Shown: piece by piece, positions 46,914 to 59,100 of the stretch
Layout: each line of letters starts with the position of its first letter
How positions within the stretch are numbered: the first letter of the stretch is position 1
Notes under the pieces: model-generated
The model's input: the letters and a program-made list of their open reading frames with translations, nothing else
Databases searched by the model: none
Told to the model about the DNA's origin: nothing
Assembly (NCBI GenBank): GCA_963210315.1
Contig: OY723269.1
Coordinates: 2,046,001-2,110,000 of the forward strand
Length of the DNA: 64,000 nucleotides
From: Rhynchopus euleeides
Taxonomy: Eukaryota > Euglenozoa > Diplonemea > Diplonemida > Diplonemidae
Direction of reading: 5' to 3'
Translations under genes and position numbers: made by a program

Positions 46914-49900
46914 CCCGGCGCGCTGTGGCGAAGCCCTCCGGCGAGTCCACTGCCGACGGGTCGGCGGGCCGCGAAACCCGCGATGGAGGCAGCCGCCGCC
47001 CCGTCGCCATGAGGCCTGCTGACGGCAGCGGCAGCGCCGCCGGGTCTGACGAGCTGCCTGCGCGCAGCGCTGCTGGTGGTGTGCCTCCTCCTTCTTCTTC
47101 TTCTTCTTCTTCTTCTTCTTCTTCTTCCTCGAAGCACCGTGCTGCCGCAGAGGGGTCTGCTGACGGGTCAGCCGATGGGGCAGCAGCAGATGCAGCGAAG
47201 GATCGCGGGGTGAAGGCGGCGAAGAAGAAGCAGCGGCAGCAGGTGGAGGAGGAGGAGGGCAGCAGGGCCGCTGAGGGCAGCGGCGCTGCTGCCGCCCACC
47301 CGGCGGGGGGCAGCAAGGCGGGGCGGGGGAAGAAGCAGCCCCCCTCTGCCGGTGCCCCCTCAGCCCCGTCACCAGGGGCGGAGGCGGGGTCGGGCAGCGG
47401 CGGGGACCGCCCCCACCCCCACGCCGCAGGGTCCGACAGGCCCTCCGCGACTGCGACACCTGCTGCACCTGCTGTCTCTTCGGCCCCCCCCTCCGCCGGG
47501 TCTGACGACACGTCGCACGCCACATCGCACGCCTCTGGGAAGCCGAAGGCCACCTCATCCACGGAGAACATGGGGGGTGTTGCCGACACCACCGGGTCTG
47601 ACGAGCACACCGCAGCACGCCCTGCCACCGCCTCTGGGAAGCCGACAGCAGCCACAGCGCGTGCCACCTCCACTGAGCATGTGGAGCAGCAGATGATGAT
47701 GGGCGGTGGGGTGGACCCCACCGGATCTGACGAGCGGGGTGCGGCGGGCGGCAAGGCGAAGCCCACCTCAGGCGAGGCTACGGCGCCACAGCATGACGGA
47801 GCCACACGCCCCGCCAGCGGGGGTGCTGCTGAGGGTGCCGCCACCGCCACCACCACCACCACCACCACGGCAGTGAAGGACGGGGCGCGAAGCACCGCAC
47901 CCAAGCCCCACGAGGCAGCAGGGTCTGATGCAGATGTCGCACCGCAGCGCAGCAAGGAGAGCAGGCCGAAGGACAGACACTACGACCTGGATAGCGAGGG
48001 CAGCTCTGGCAGCAGCAGCAGCAGGAAGGGGAAGAGGGGACCAGCCGCCGGCAGCAGCGCGGGGTCCGACACAGCCCCCACAGCAGCGAAGAGGGGCGGG
48101 GGGGGTGGCGGCAGCGATGCGGGCCGCGAAACCGACACCTCCGACACCTCACCCTCCTCGAAGGTGTCACGGAAGGCAGAGAAGCCCACCGAAGCCGGGG
48201 CGGATCACCGCAGCGCCGGAGGGAGCGGCAGCAAGCCTGATGAAACGGACGACACCCCGCATCCGAAGAAGAAGAAGCAGACAGACCCCCCCTCCGAGGA
48301 GGCGAAGCCCACACCCACACCCACCCCCCGCCCCGCCCCGCTGGGCGATTCGGGGGGCGGCGCTGCGGAAGAGGAGGAGGAGGCCGCTGCCACGGGATCT
48401 TCCAAGAGGCGCGGGAGCAGGCAGCGCAGGGGGGGCCGGGGGAAGCGGAGGCGCGGCGACGGTGAGGAGGAGGGCGGTGGGGGCTCCGCTTCTGGCAGCG
48501 GGGCTGGCGGGGAGGAGGAGCAGCAGCAGCGCCGCCGCCGCCGGGATGCCTCCGACCAGCCTGCACCACCCCCATCCCGCACCACGCGCCGCCGGGCTGA
48601 GAAGGAGGAGGTCGCGGAGGTGGAGGCGGAGAAGGAGAAGGATGGTGCTGCGGTGGTGTCGGCAAAACATCGGCATGCCTCTGGCTCCGACTCTTCCGCC
48701 TCTCAGGAGGGTGCAGGGGAGGCGGTGCGGCGTAAGGAGGACGTCCCGCCGGCGCGGCGGCGCAGCCGCCGCAAGGCGGTGGACAGGCTTTCTCTCGCGG
48801 GCAGTGGGAGCGGCGAGGAGGGCAGCGGCAGTGAGAGCATCCCGGTTCCGACCAGGCGGAGGGTGGTGAGGAGGCGGAGCGAGAGGGAGAGAGGTGGTTC
48901 CGACAGCAGCGAAGAGGCGGGAAGTGGGGACGCGGAGGGGTTGCGGGTGCGGCGGGGTTTGCCCCGTGCCAAGCGTGCTCCGGAGGGCAGTGGGAGCGGC
49001 GAGGAGGGCAGCGCGAGTGAGAGCATCCCGGTTCCCACCAGGCGGAGGGCGGTGAGGAGGCGGAGCGAGAGGGGTGGTTCTGATAGCAGCGAAGAGGCGA
49101 GTGGGGAGGGCGGCGTCGCGCCCGCCCCGCGCCCCGCGGGGGCGAAGCGCCGTGGAGGCGCTGCTGCGCCGGCCGCCGTGCCGCAGGGTGCTGAGGGGAG
49201 CGGCAGCGGCGAAGCCGCTGCCGCCGAAGGCGGCAGCGGGAAGGCCACCATCGCCCGAAAGACGAAGGCGAAGAAGTCGAAGTCGAAGAGCAAGAAGAGG
49301 GTGCTGAAGAAGCTGGTGGGCCAGTGGAAGGGCCCCCTGCTCCCGCCTGCGGCGGAGGAGGGGGAGGGGGCGGCGGGCCGTGCTGCCGCATCCTCCTCCG
49401 GCTCCTCCGGCGGCAGCGGGGAGGGGCGGATATCGCCGCCGCCACTGCCTGTGTCGTCTCCGTCGAAGAAGCCGAGGGTGAAGGTGACGGCGGAGCCGCT
49501 GGTAGAGCGGATGCGTGAGGATGACGACGACAAGCAGGGGTCTGGCTCTGCCTCCGGCGGGGCGGCGGAGGCGGGGGCTGGGGGTGCGGCGCACCGCCGC
49601 GTCGCGCCTGCCAGCCGCAGCGAGAAGCCTGAAGAGGGAAGCCACGACAGCCACGATGGGCACAGCAGCCACGACATGCACGGCGGGTCAGGCGGTGGCC
49701 ACGCCGGGGAGGACGAGGGTGCGCACCACGGCCTGCGTGGGGTCGACAGCCTCGGTGCAGGGGAGGGCCTGCTGCCGTCTGCTGAGGGGGCCAACAAGCG
49801 GCAGGGCGGCGGCGGCATGGCAGCGGCGCCCCGCAGCAGCAGCAGCAGCGCTTCCTGGCGGGAGATCGGCAGGGTCGCGGGGGCCGACAGCGACAGCGAC

Positions 49901-51015
49901 AGCGGCGAGGGCGGGCAGCGCCATGTGGGGGCGGGGGAGGAGGAGGAAGTGCCGAAGACGCTGCCCACGGCAGCCACCCGGGGTACCGAGAAGCCGCGAG
50001 GGGGCGGCGGCGAGGTGGTGAAGTCGGAGACGGAGCGCCTGAAGGAGCGCTTCGGGGTGAAGAAGGGCAAGGCCGCCCCGCCCCCTGTGAAGCCGTCGTT
50101 CCGGTCGGAGTGGGGGTCGACTGGGCGCCGCGCGGCGGTTCTGGATGCCGCTGTGTCCGCATCGCCGAAGCCCAGGGTGCGTCTGGTGAAGTCTTCTGCG
50201 GACATCGATGACCCGAGCCAGCGGGGGGCGGACATCCTCATCACGGCGGTGGGCATCTGCTTCGGTATCTACGGGGTCGGCTTCCTCCTGCAGAAGCTGG
50301 AGGTGAAGTTTGCCGCCGTCGCGACGTGCAACCTGCCTCAGCCCCTGCCGCCCCACGTCAAGGCGTGGTACGTCGTCTGCTATGTGTGCTGGGGTCTGTT
50401 CTGCGCCTCCGAAGCCATCCTCGGCGTCATGTTTATGTGCTGCAGCGCCTGCAGCGCTGCTGTGGCCCTCGCTCGCCAGGGAGGCTTCGACGGCAAGAAC
50501 CAGGACAAGTCGCCGTACGGCAGCCCCTCGCTGAGCGCCTCCAGCCCCAATGACAGCCCGGGGGACTATCCGCGAGGAGGTGCCACGTCTGCCATGCGGT
50601 CCTCCTCTTCCCGTAGGAAGGTGGGGATGTCGCTGTCGCGGCCCACAGCAGGTATGTGTGCAGGGTGTGTGTTTTTGGTGCGGTCTGCACCGGGTGCAAA
50701 AGGAACCCTTTTGCGTCTGTGTGTGTGTGCAAGGGTGGGTGTGGAAGTGGGCTCTGCGCTAAATATTCAACTCAGTGTGTGCGCCGCACAGTGATCTTTT
50801 TCACGGATTCAACACAACAACACCCCACCGGCACAGGTGTGAAGAAGGGGTTGAAGGGTATCAAGACCGGTTCGGCACTGCGCAGTGTAAGCGGGAGCCA
50901 GCACAGGCCGCTGCAGCCTGCGCCTGTCGTGCACCATGCGCCGCAGGTGGCTGCGCCAGCAGCGGTGCAGTCCTCAGGGTGGGACGACGATATGGATGAC
51001 GACGGCTGGGACAAC
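46007..51015 (+). CDS. Large Ser/Gly/Glu-rich membrane protein, at least two exons
   Basis: Exon 1 is 46007-50651 and exon 2 is 50837-51015. The intron 50652-50836 has GTATGT and CCGGCACAG ends and keeps frame. Exon 2 ends at GTATGC after GWDDDMDDDGWDN. A start at 46061 would place a signal peptide first (FWITLCVLCFCASTCFG), so either ATG is possible. Residues 60-200 hold a few Cys (RCVQLGTG, FLCRVDG, HLVCREGRNVTI), perhaps a small extracellular domain. About 1100 residues of low complexity follow: poly-Ser, acidic and basic blocks, and a diverged repeat with ESIPVPTRRR and GSDSSEEA. Two hydrophobic helices lie near residues 1410-1430 and 1455-1495 (ILITAVGICFGIYGVGFLL; WYVVCYVCWGLFCASEAILG). 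The acidic W-D tail resembles coat- or adaptor-binding tails (inference). Later exons are not identified; function unknown. Confidence 0.68.
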
Positions 51016-52067
51016 GTATGCAGGGCCTGGTGGGCGAGCAGAGCACCTTCCCCTTTGACCTTGCTGCATCCACGCAACTTTCAGACCCCCAGAATGGCGC
51101 TTTTCATCTTTGTGCCCTCCCCCCCCGCGAATGCTCGTCCATTCCCGCCTGGGCAATGTCACACCATCATGGCACCTCCCATGAGGCTGTACCCAACAGG
51201 CATCTTTCGTACAAAGGAAACAGGAATCACGGCGCCAAAACCTCTTCTTTTGCCACACCCATCGCACCCACAGGACTCCATTTGATGGCCTGCTCGAAGC
51301 GGAGCCACGCTGCAGGCAGGGCTGGTGAGGATGCCGTCCTCTGTGCCTGTGGTGCGCACCTCGACATGTCAGTGAGAGAGGGTGTGTCGGGGTGGGGGGA
51401 GGGGGAAGGGTTCGGGGGGGGGGGTAGGGGGGGTCAAATGGGGGTGACAAACACGATTTTTNNNNNNNNNNNNNNNNNNNNNNNNNNNNNNNNNNNNNNN
51501 NNNNNNNNNNNNNNNNNNNNNNNNNNNNNNNNNNNNNNNNNNNNNNNNNNNNNNNNNNNNNNNNNNNNNNNNNNNNNNNNNNNNNNNNNNNNNNNNNNNN
51601 NNNNNNNNNNNNNNNNNNNNNNNNNNNNNNNNNNNNNNNNNNNNNNNNNNNNNNNNNNNNNGGGGATGAATTCCTGCAATGCTGCAGCATCTGTGGTGTG
51701 TAATACACTGTATATGCAAATCCCGCAACCTCTGTGGGGGCGTCTACTCTGGCACACCCACCAACAGTTGCCACAGAGGCCTTGGGGCGGGCAGGGGCGC
51801 AGCGTCTCGAAGGAAGGGGTGTGCGGTGCATGCCGACAAAAGCAGCCGGCCTGCAAGCACCCGGTCAGCAGGGGTGTGGAGCCACTTGCATGAACAGGGG
51901 CTTCGGGGTCATTGCTGCCCTTTAAACCGCGCATCAGAGAGTGTATGGGGAAGTCTTTGCCACTGCCAGCAGCTGAATCCATTGATATGGGCTGTCACAA
52001 CAAGAGAGGGTGTTTGTCTGGAGTGCAGATGCAGAATCGCACCCCCCTCCCCCCCTTTTTTTTTGCA
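51016..52067. other. Intron or intergenic, includes assembly gap
   Basis: Starts with the GTATGC donor of the preceding gene. No exon identified before the gap or directly after it. Confidence 0.4.
51462..51661. other. Assembly gap, 200 N
   Basis: Exactly 200 unresolved bases, probably a placeholder size. The left edge is a G-rich run, a likely cause of the break. Confidence 0.99.
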
Positions 52068-52275
52068 CACAACACACCCATGTGGTGAAGGGAGGCGCGA
52101 TGGACTCAGGACTGACACTGGCCTCTTGCTCATGGTTACTTCTATTCCGTGATCCACCTGTTCCACCTCATCCGGCACTTCAGGCATATCAGAATCGCGT
52201 GTGTTTGCAGACAATATCTACAGGAGACTTTGACGGACAACAGGTAAGGGGTGATCCACACGGTGGAAGCGCCCA
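52068..52275 (+). repeat. Dispersed 210-220 bp repeat, copy 2
   Basis: Partner of 5885-6105. It lies 230 bp upstream of the MAT1 coding exon and carries the same donor-like ACAACAGGTAAGG (52238-52250). Confidence 0.7.
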
Positions 52276-52511
52276 ATGCAAGGTCAGAGAGGATCCCGCA
52301 GTATTCTTTTTTGCAAATTTTATAGGGGGGGCAACAAAACAAACAAGCGGTATGACGGATGGAGATCATCACACCTTTACCTTCCACAACTTGCCACAGC
52401 AGCATGATGCGATCGTGCCACACCACTCTTCGTCACCACCACCCTCGCCCAGGCAACGTCACCCACGCCCCACATTGCTATGGGTGCCTGCTGCTAGTCG
52501 GAGGGGTTGCG

Positions 52512-53370
52512 ATGTCTTCGGGTCCGCTGCGACGGAGGCGCGAGGTGCTGGCCGTCTATTGGAAGACGGAGGGGGATTTTGAAAGCCTTACCGACTACAA
52601 CAACTTCCTGGAGCTCATAGAGGACGTTGTCGACGACTTGGTGGATGGTGACGAGCCTGCGCAGAAGCTGCGGCGGCAGCAGATGGAGAACTACCGCAAG
52701 GCAAACCCGATGACACGCACCTTCGCGCAGCACCAGGACATCCAGGCATCTGCCACGCGGGACCACGCGACGTCGGCCCGGGTGCTGACCTGCCTGCCAC
52801 CGCCCCCAGAGCTCGCCCGCCCCATGGCGCCGCACGAGTGGAAGCAGTGGAGCCGAGCTCTCGACGCCGAGCGCATTTCGCAGCCGTCCCTCATCACCGC
52901 AGAGGAGAAGGCGGTCGCTGGGCACCGCACCCTGTTCCAGTGGGAGTATGCCCACTCGCTCGCCATGGCGCCCGCCTCCTCACTGCTGCCGCCTGAGGAG
53001 GGTGTGCGGTGAGGGTGTGCCTTGCGTCCCCTGCACCCCTCGCACACCCACACGGCCCTGCCTGCGGCAGGGTAGGGGCTGTGGGATGTGGGGTGTGGGC
53101 TGTGGGGCTGCACACCACGACACCACCACCTGCCGCGCCAGGAAGGATGCCGAAGGAGTTATCCCCGCTACCGGTGGGAAGGCGGGGCGAGAAGAGGAGG
53201 CGCAGGAGGCGGGGGGGGGTGAGCCAGGCCGCCTCCCACCTGGGATCGCAGAGCCACCTGATGCGGAGATGATGTGGCGCCGTTGCGTCTTTTGGCCCAT
53301 GGCCCCTCCCCCATGCGCATCCAAAATCGCATTTCTTCGGGCGAATCCGAGAAAACCAGACCACCTCTAA
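52512..53370 (+). CDS. MAT1: MAT1/Tfb3-like CDK-activating kinase assembly factor, RING not seen
   Basis: RRRREVLAVYWKTEGDF then ESLTDYNNFLELIEDVV, and LRRQQMENYRKAN, match the start of the central MAT1 domain in order and spacing. MAT1 holds CDK7 and cyclin H together in TFIIH, in the nucleus. Family members begin with a C3HC4 RING finger; none is visible from the frame start near 52359 or upstream to the gap, so it may lie in the gap, in an unseen exon, or be absent. ATG 52512 is the start nearest the conserved domain. Exon 1 ends at 53008 (GTGCG/GTGAGG); the intron 53009-53141 ends GCCGCGCCAG and keeps frame. Exon 2 (KDAEGVIPATGGKAGREEE) ends at 53370. The C-terminal half is diverged. Confidence 0.72.
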
Positions 53371-53719
53371 GGCACACAGGGGGACCGGTTCCATCCTGGG
53401 AGACCTTACAGTATGGTGATCCTGCAGCCCATTCTCTTTATTGTACACACGCAAACCAACGCTTCTGTCTGCATGGAATGAGGGGAATTATCATCGGTTC
53501 CCAGAACCGAGGTCAGAACAGCTGTGGAACTCTAGCTTAGACGATACCAATCCCCACCCCCCCTGCAAGCCCGCAGTCACTCAGCTCCTCCTAGATCAGG
53601 CGGGAGCGGTGCATGGGGTGGGAGGGGGGGGGGGTGCGGAGGGGTAGGTGGGGGTGTTCATCCCCTCCTGTTGTGCGGCAGGTCTTGAGTCGCAGGTCTG
53701 AGGCTGGGGGGGGGGGGGG
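53371..53719. other. Intergenic with G-runs
   Basis: No gene. G-runs occur at about 53625-53633 and 53706-53719. Confidence 0.45.
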
Positions 53720-55069
53720 TAGGGGTGGGTATACCCCCCCCTATACGCGTGAGAAAATATCATTTTTCGGGAACACCAAAAAGTACCTCAGAAAGCCATG
53801 TAAAGGGTGCCAATGTGCCCAGATCGTCCCAAAAGTGTTTTGTGGTGGAGATTTCACCACCAGATCAACCTCAGTGCTGATATTTTGGCATTCTAAAAAA
53901 TTTGCCCATCGGTGGTTCCTACGGTGCCCCCCGGATAGGCACTGCACACGCACTCACACCCCTTCACATGGCTAGTGCCACCCCACAAGCCTGTTACCAA
54001 GAAAATATCACCCTCGGGAACCAGCTCGCGCAGACTGTAGAATGAGGCTACTCCCGCAGGCCAGATTCTATAGCAATCGACACTCTTCTCCATGACGACA
54101 TGCCGCCTGTGTTGAGCGCCGCTGCCACTGTGCCACAGTTGAACTCAGTACTTTCTGAAACTCATCTTCGCAAAGAACTGGGCGCTCCTGGTGAGATATC
54201 AGCAGCTGAGGCGCAATCATTTCGATAGACTGAAGGCACGCCTCCAAACCCTTTCGAAATTCAAAGTCCAAACACCTGCCTACCAGCATGGGAGCCAATG
54301 CCTGGCTGCGCACACTGCAGCACTGTGTCAACAGCAGGAATGCACAGACACTCAGCAGTTGAACTGTGTTACTATGCACAAATTTGCTGAATTCGAAGCA
54401 AATGACGAGGAGGCTTTTGCAAACCACCCGAATCGGTGCAAGTCATTCCTGTGACACCTGGCTCTGTTGAGGGGTGTGATGGACGAATTGCCCATCAGGC
54501 GAGGCACAGGCGCGCCCTGAAGCGCAAGCGTATTGACGAGCTTCGGGTGCTCTGTGAAAGAAACACACTGGCTGTGAATACCGACAGCCACCTGATTTTT
54601 CAGCAGGGCTCCACACAGGATAACAAGACCATACAGGCCCATACCTGTGATATGCACATCTATATCAATCCATACAGGCAATCTGTGCCTGTCCAGGCCT
54701 GTACAGGCCAAGACACGCCTATACGTGCATGTCATTCGCGCAAAAATCAGTGGGACAGGGGCACAATCGTCGAAACTTGTGTCCGGGCAATTTCCGACAC
54801 CCCCTTCACCACGCCTACCCCGTATTGTGCCAGCAAAAGGGCGTGTCCAGCAAACAGAGGCGGGCCTACGGTACCACCAGGAACCACCGGTGGGCAAATT
54901 TTCCGGAACCCCAAAAAACACCCCATAAGGCCCCACAAATGGTGTTGGTGGCCCCAGGATATCATTCTGGCACCCTTTGGGGTCGGTGCGTGTGTCAGGT
55001 AGGGGCTGAGAGGTGTTTAGAGTGTGTCCTGAAAATGCCCATTTTCTCACAGGGGTATACCCACCCCTA
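53720..55069. mobile_element. 1.35 kb element with long degenerate inverted ends
   Basis: Ends TAGGGGTGGGTATACC (left) and GGTATACCCACCCCTA (right). Inside each, in matching order, are GTGAGAAAAT, a GGGTGCCA block and AAATTTGCCCAYCGGTGG, giving arms of about 200 bp (53720-53927; 54868-55069). Both ends lie against G-runs. The interior has short frames on both strands (for example 54068-54427 minus) that I cannot identify. Probably non-autonomous. Confidence 0.7.
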
Positions 55070-55257
55070 GGGGGGGGGGGGGGGCGGAATGGTCTGCCCA
55101 GTGGGAGCCTCTGCTGAGTGTGTCACGCCCGCCCCACCCTCCCAACACAACTTTTTGGCACGCACAGCGGGCCGTGGCTGTTCTGTGCAGATGTCGTGAT
55201 GTCTCCTTATTGTTCCACACTAAAGGGGGGTGGGGGGGTGAAAAATCCATTCCGACA

Positions 55258-55430
55258 GCGTATCAGTTATCGTGCGTTCGTCTCTCGTGGACTTTCTGTA
55301 TGATGCGGGTCCGCTAACCCAACATAGCCAACGGGGGCCCTCGCTACCAGGGATATTAGCGTATCAGTTCTCGTGAGTTCGTCTCTTGTGGACTTTCTGT
55401 ACGATGCGGGTCCGCTAACCCAACACAGGA
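55258..55430 (+). repeat. Two direct copies, 103-bp period
   Basis: Each begins GCGTATCAGTT(A/C)TCGTG and contains GATGCGGGTCCGCTAACCCA. A partial third copy is at 62129-62165. Confidence 0.8.
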
Positions 55431-55445
55431 AACGGCGGGAGGTAC

Positions 55446-55572
55446 AGCGCAACGAGGAGGAGAGCGAAACCGTGTTGTGTCGCGTAGAGCAAGAGTAGGA
55501 TAGCGGGCCCGGTTTCTCTCGGTGTGGACCACACTGCACCGATGCCAGCACGCTAACCCAAAATTGCAATCC
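55446..55572 (+). repeat. 5'-truncated copy of the Pro-rich ORF element's 3' end
   Basis: Matches 16500-16630 including the last codons of that ORF, with substitutions in the GGTTTCTCTCGGTGTGG part. Confidence 0.85.
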
Positions 55573-55934
55573 GGCGGGGAGGTGAAAAGAAGCAGTGTTC
55601 TCGCGACCGGAGGAGTCGGAGGAGTTCCTCAAAAAAAAATAAAAAAAATCTGACGCCGGAGGAGTGGAGGAGTGGAGGAGCTCCTCCGCAGTGCTCCCGC
55701 TAAGAAAAAAACCGGTCATATGGGGGGTGTCGACTTTTACCGGGATTTCCCGGCTTTTCCCGGAAATTCCCGGTTCCCTGGTTTTTTTTCCCTTGGCGAA
55801 AATCCGTGAAAAAATCACCTCCGGAAGCCGGAAAAACCGGGAATCCAAAACCGGGAATGAAACTGAATCGACACCCCAAATTCCCGGATTTTCCCGGTTT
55901 TCCCGGTTCCCGGTTTCTCGGGCCTGGGTTGTCG

Positions 55935-56097
55935 TAAGGCCGGGGTTTGTAGGGGGAGATGCTCGCATTTTTTTTTCGGGGCCAAAATGGGTAGTTTCTG
56001 GACATCTGAGGGCACTGCGACCACGCACAGGCCTCGGAAACGCGATTCTCGGGCCTCAAATGAGAGACAGGTCCACACGAAAAAACGAATAGTGATG
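55935..56097 (+). repeat. Third copy of the 170-bp dispersed repeat
   Basis: Same blocks as 42548-42945 (GGACATCTGAGG, CACTGCGACCA, AGGCCTCGGAAA). Confidence 0.75.
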
Positions 56098-56107
56098 AAC
56101 CCACAGA

Positions 56108-59100
56108 GGTTGCCCCATGCCTTGGAACCTATCTGCGAGGTTGCCCCATGCCTTGGAACCTATCTGCGAGGTTGCCCCATGCCTGGGAACCTATGTTAGA
56201 GGTTGCCCCATGCCTTGGAACCTATCTGCGAGGTTGCCCCATGCCTTGGAACCTATGTGAGAGGTTGCCCCATGCCTTGGAACCTATCTGCGAGGTTGCC
56301 CCATGCCTTAGAACCTATCTGCGAGGTTGCCCCATGCCTGGGAACCTATGTGAGAGGTTGCCCCATGCCTTGGAACCTATGTTAGAGGTTGCCCCATGCC
56401 TTGGAACCTATCTGCGAGGTTGCCCCATGCCTTGGAACCTATCTGCGAGGTTGCCCCATGCCTGGGAACCTATGTTAGAGGTTGCCCCATGCCTTGGAAC
56501 CTATCTGCGAGGTTGCCCCATGCCTGGGAACCTATGTGAGAGGTTGCCCCATGCCTTCGAACCTATGTTAGAGGTTGCCCCATGCCTTGGAACCTATCTG
56601 CGAGGTTGCCCCATGCCTGGGAACCTATGTGAGAGGTTGCCCCATGCCTTCGAACCTATGTTAGAGGTTGCCCCATGCCTTGGAACCTATCTGCGAGGTT
56701 GCCCCATGCCTTGGAACCTATCTGCGAGGTTGCCCCATGCCTGGGAACCTATGTTAGAGGTTGCCCCATGCCTTGGAACCTATCTGCGAGGTTGCCCCAT
56801 GCCTGGGAACCTATGTGAGAGGTTGCCCCATGCCTTGGAACCTATCTGCGAGGTTGCCCCATGCCTTGGAACCTATGTGAGAGGTTGCCCCATGCCTTGG
56901 AACCTATCTGCGAGGTTGCCCCATGCCTGGGAACCTATGTGAGAGGTTGCCCCATGCCTTGGAACCTATCTGCGAGGTTGCCCCATGCCTGGGAACCTAT
57001 GTTAGAGGTTGCCCCATGCCTTGGAACCTATCTGCGAGGTTGCCCCATGCCTGGGAACCTATGTGAGAGGTTGCCCCATGCCTTGGAACCTATCTGCGAG
57101 GTTGCCCCATGCCTGGGAACCTATGTTAGAGGTTGCCCCATGCCTTGGAACCTATCTGCGAGGTTGCCCCATGCCTGGGAACCTATGTTAGAGGTTGCCC
57201 CATGCCTTGGAACCTATCTGCGAGGTTGCCCCATGCCTTGGAACCTATGTGAGAGGTTGCCCCATGCCTTGGAACCTATCTGCGAGGTTGCCCCATGCCT
57301 GGGAACCTATGTGAGAGGTTGCCCCATGCCTTGGAACCTATGTGAGAGGTTGCCCCATGCCTTGGAACCTATCTGCGAGGTTGCCCCATGCCTGGGAACC
57401 TATGTGAGAGGTTGCCCCATGCCTTGGAACCTATCTGCGAGGTTGCCCCATGCCTGGGAACCTATGTTAGAGGTTGCCCTATGCCTTGGAACCTATCTGC
57501 GAGGTTGCCCCATGCCTGGGAACCTATGTTAGAGGTTGCCCCATGCCTTGGAACCTATCTGCGAGGTTGCCCCATGCCTGGGAACCTATCTGCGAGGTTG
57601 CCCCATGCCTGGGAACCTATCTGCGAGGTTGCCCCATGCCTTGGAACCTATCTGCGAGGTTGCCCCATGCCTTGGAACCTCTCTGCGAGGTTGCCCCATG
57701 CCTGGGAACCTATGTTAGAGGTTGCCCCATGCCTTGGAACCTATCTGCGAGGTTGCCCCATGCCTGGGAACCTATGTTAGAGGTTGCCCCATGCCTTGGA
57801 ACCTATCTGCGAGGTTGCCCCATGCCTTGGAACCTATCTGCGAGGTTGCCCCATGCCTTGGAACCTATCTGCGAGGTTGCCCCATGCCTTGGAACCTATC
57901 TGCGAGGTTGCCCCATGCCTGGGAACCTATGTTAGAGGTTGCCCCATGCCTTGGAACCTATCTGCGAGGTTGCCCCATGCCTGGGAACCTATCTGCGAGG
58001 TTGCCCCATGCCTTGGAACCTATCTGCGAGGTTGCCCCATGCCTGGGAACCTATGTTAGAGGTTGCCCCATGCCTTGGAACCTATCTGCGAGGTTGCCCC
58101 ATGCCTTGGAACCTATGTGAGAGGTTGCCCCATGCCTTGGAACCTATCTGCGAGGTTGCCCCATGCCTGGGAACCTATGTGAGAGGTTGCCCCATGCCTT
58201 GGAACCTATGTGAGAGGTTGCCCCATGCCTTGGAACCTATCTGCGAGGTTGCCCCATGCCTGGGAACCTATGTGAGAGGTTGCCCCATGCCTTGGAACCT
58301 ATCTGCGAGGTTGCCCCATGCCTGGGAACCTATGTTAGAGGTTGCCCTATGCCTTGGAACCTATCTGCGAGGTTGCCCCATGCCTGGGAACCTATGTTAG
58401 AGGTTGCCCCATGCCTTGGAACCTATCTGCGAGGTTGCCCCATGCCTGGGAACCTATGTGAGAGGTTGCCCCATGCCTTGGAACCTATGTTAGAGGTTGC
58501 CCCATGCCTTGGAACCTATCTGCGAGGTTGCCCCATGCCTTGGAACCTATCTGCGAGGTTGCCCCATGCCTGGGAACCTATGTTAGAGGTTGCCCCATGC
58601 CTTGGAACCTATCTGCGAGGTTGCCCCATGCCTGGGAACCTATGTGAGAGGTTGCCCCATGCCTTCGAACCTATGTTAGAGGTTGCCCCATGCCTTGGAA
58701 CCTATCTGCGAGGTTGCCCCATGCCTGGGAACCTATGTGAGAGGTTGCCCCATGCCTTCGAACCTATGTTAGAGGTTGCCCCATGCCTTGGAACCTATCT
58801 GCGAGGTTGCCCCATGCCTTGGAACCTATCTGCGAGGTTGCCCCATGCCTGGGAACCTATGTTAGAGGTTGCCCCATGCCTTGGAACCTATCTGCGAGGT
58901 TGCCCCATGCCTGGGAACCTATGTGAGAGGTTGCCCCATGCCTTGGAACCTATCTGCGAGGTTGCCCCATGCCTTGGAACCTATGTGAGAGGTTGCCCCA
59001 TGCCTTGGAACCTATCTGCGAGGTTGCCCCATGCCTGGGAACCTATGTGAGAGGTTGCCCCATGCCTTGGAACCTATCTGCGAGGTTGCCCCATGCCTGG

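Noticed and set aside
46465-50256. Large minus-strand and alternate-frame ORFs opposite the Ser-rich gene
   Set aside because: High G+C and trinucleotide repeats suppress stops in all frames; only the plus frame has a signal peptide, hydrophobic helices and an in-phase intron.
53009-53272. Alternative Arg-rich reading of the MAT1 second exon
   Set aside because: It does not match the phase imposed by the GTGAGG donor at 53009 and the CAG acceptor at 53141.
54191-55002. Plus- and minus-strand frames inside the 53.7-55.1 kb element as a transposase
   Set aside because: None shows catalytic residues or a known fold, and the element's inverted ends run into the longest frame.
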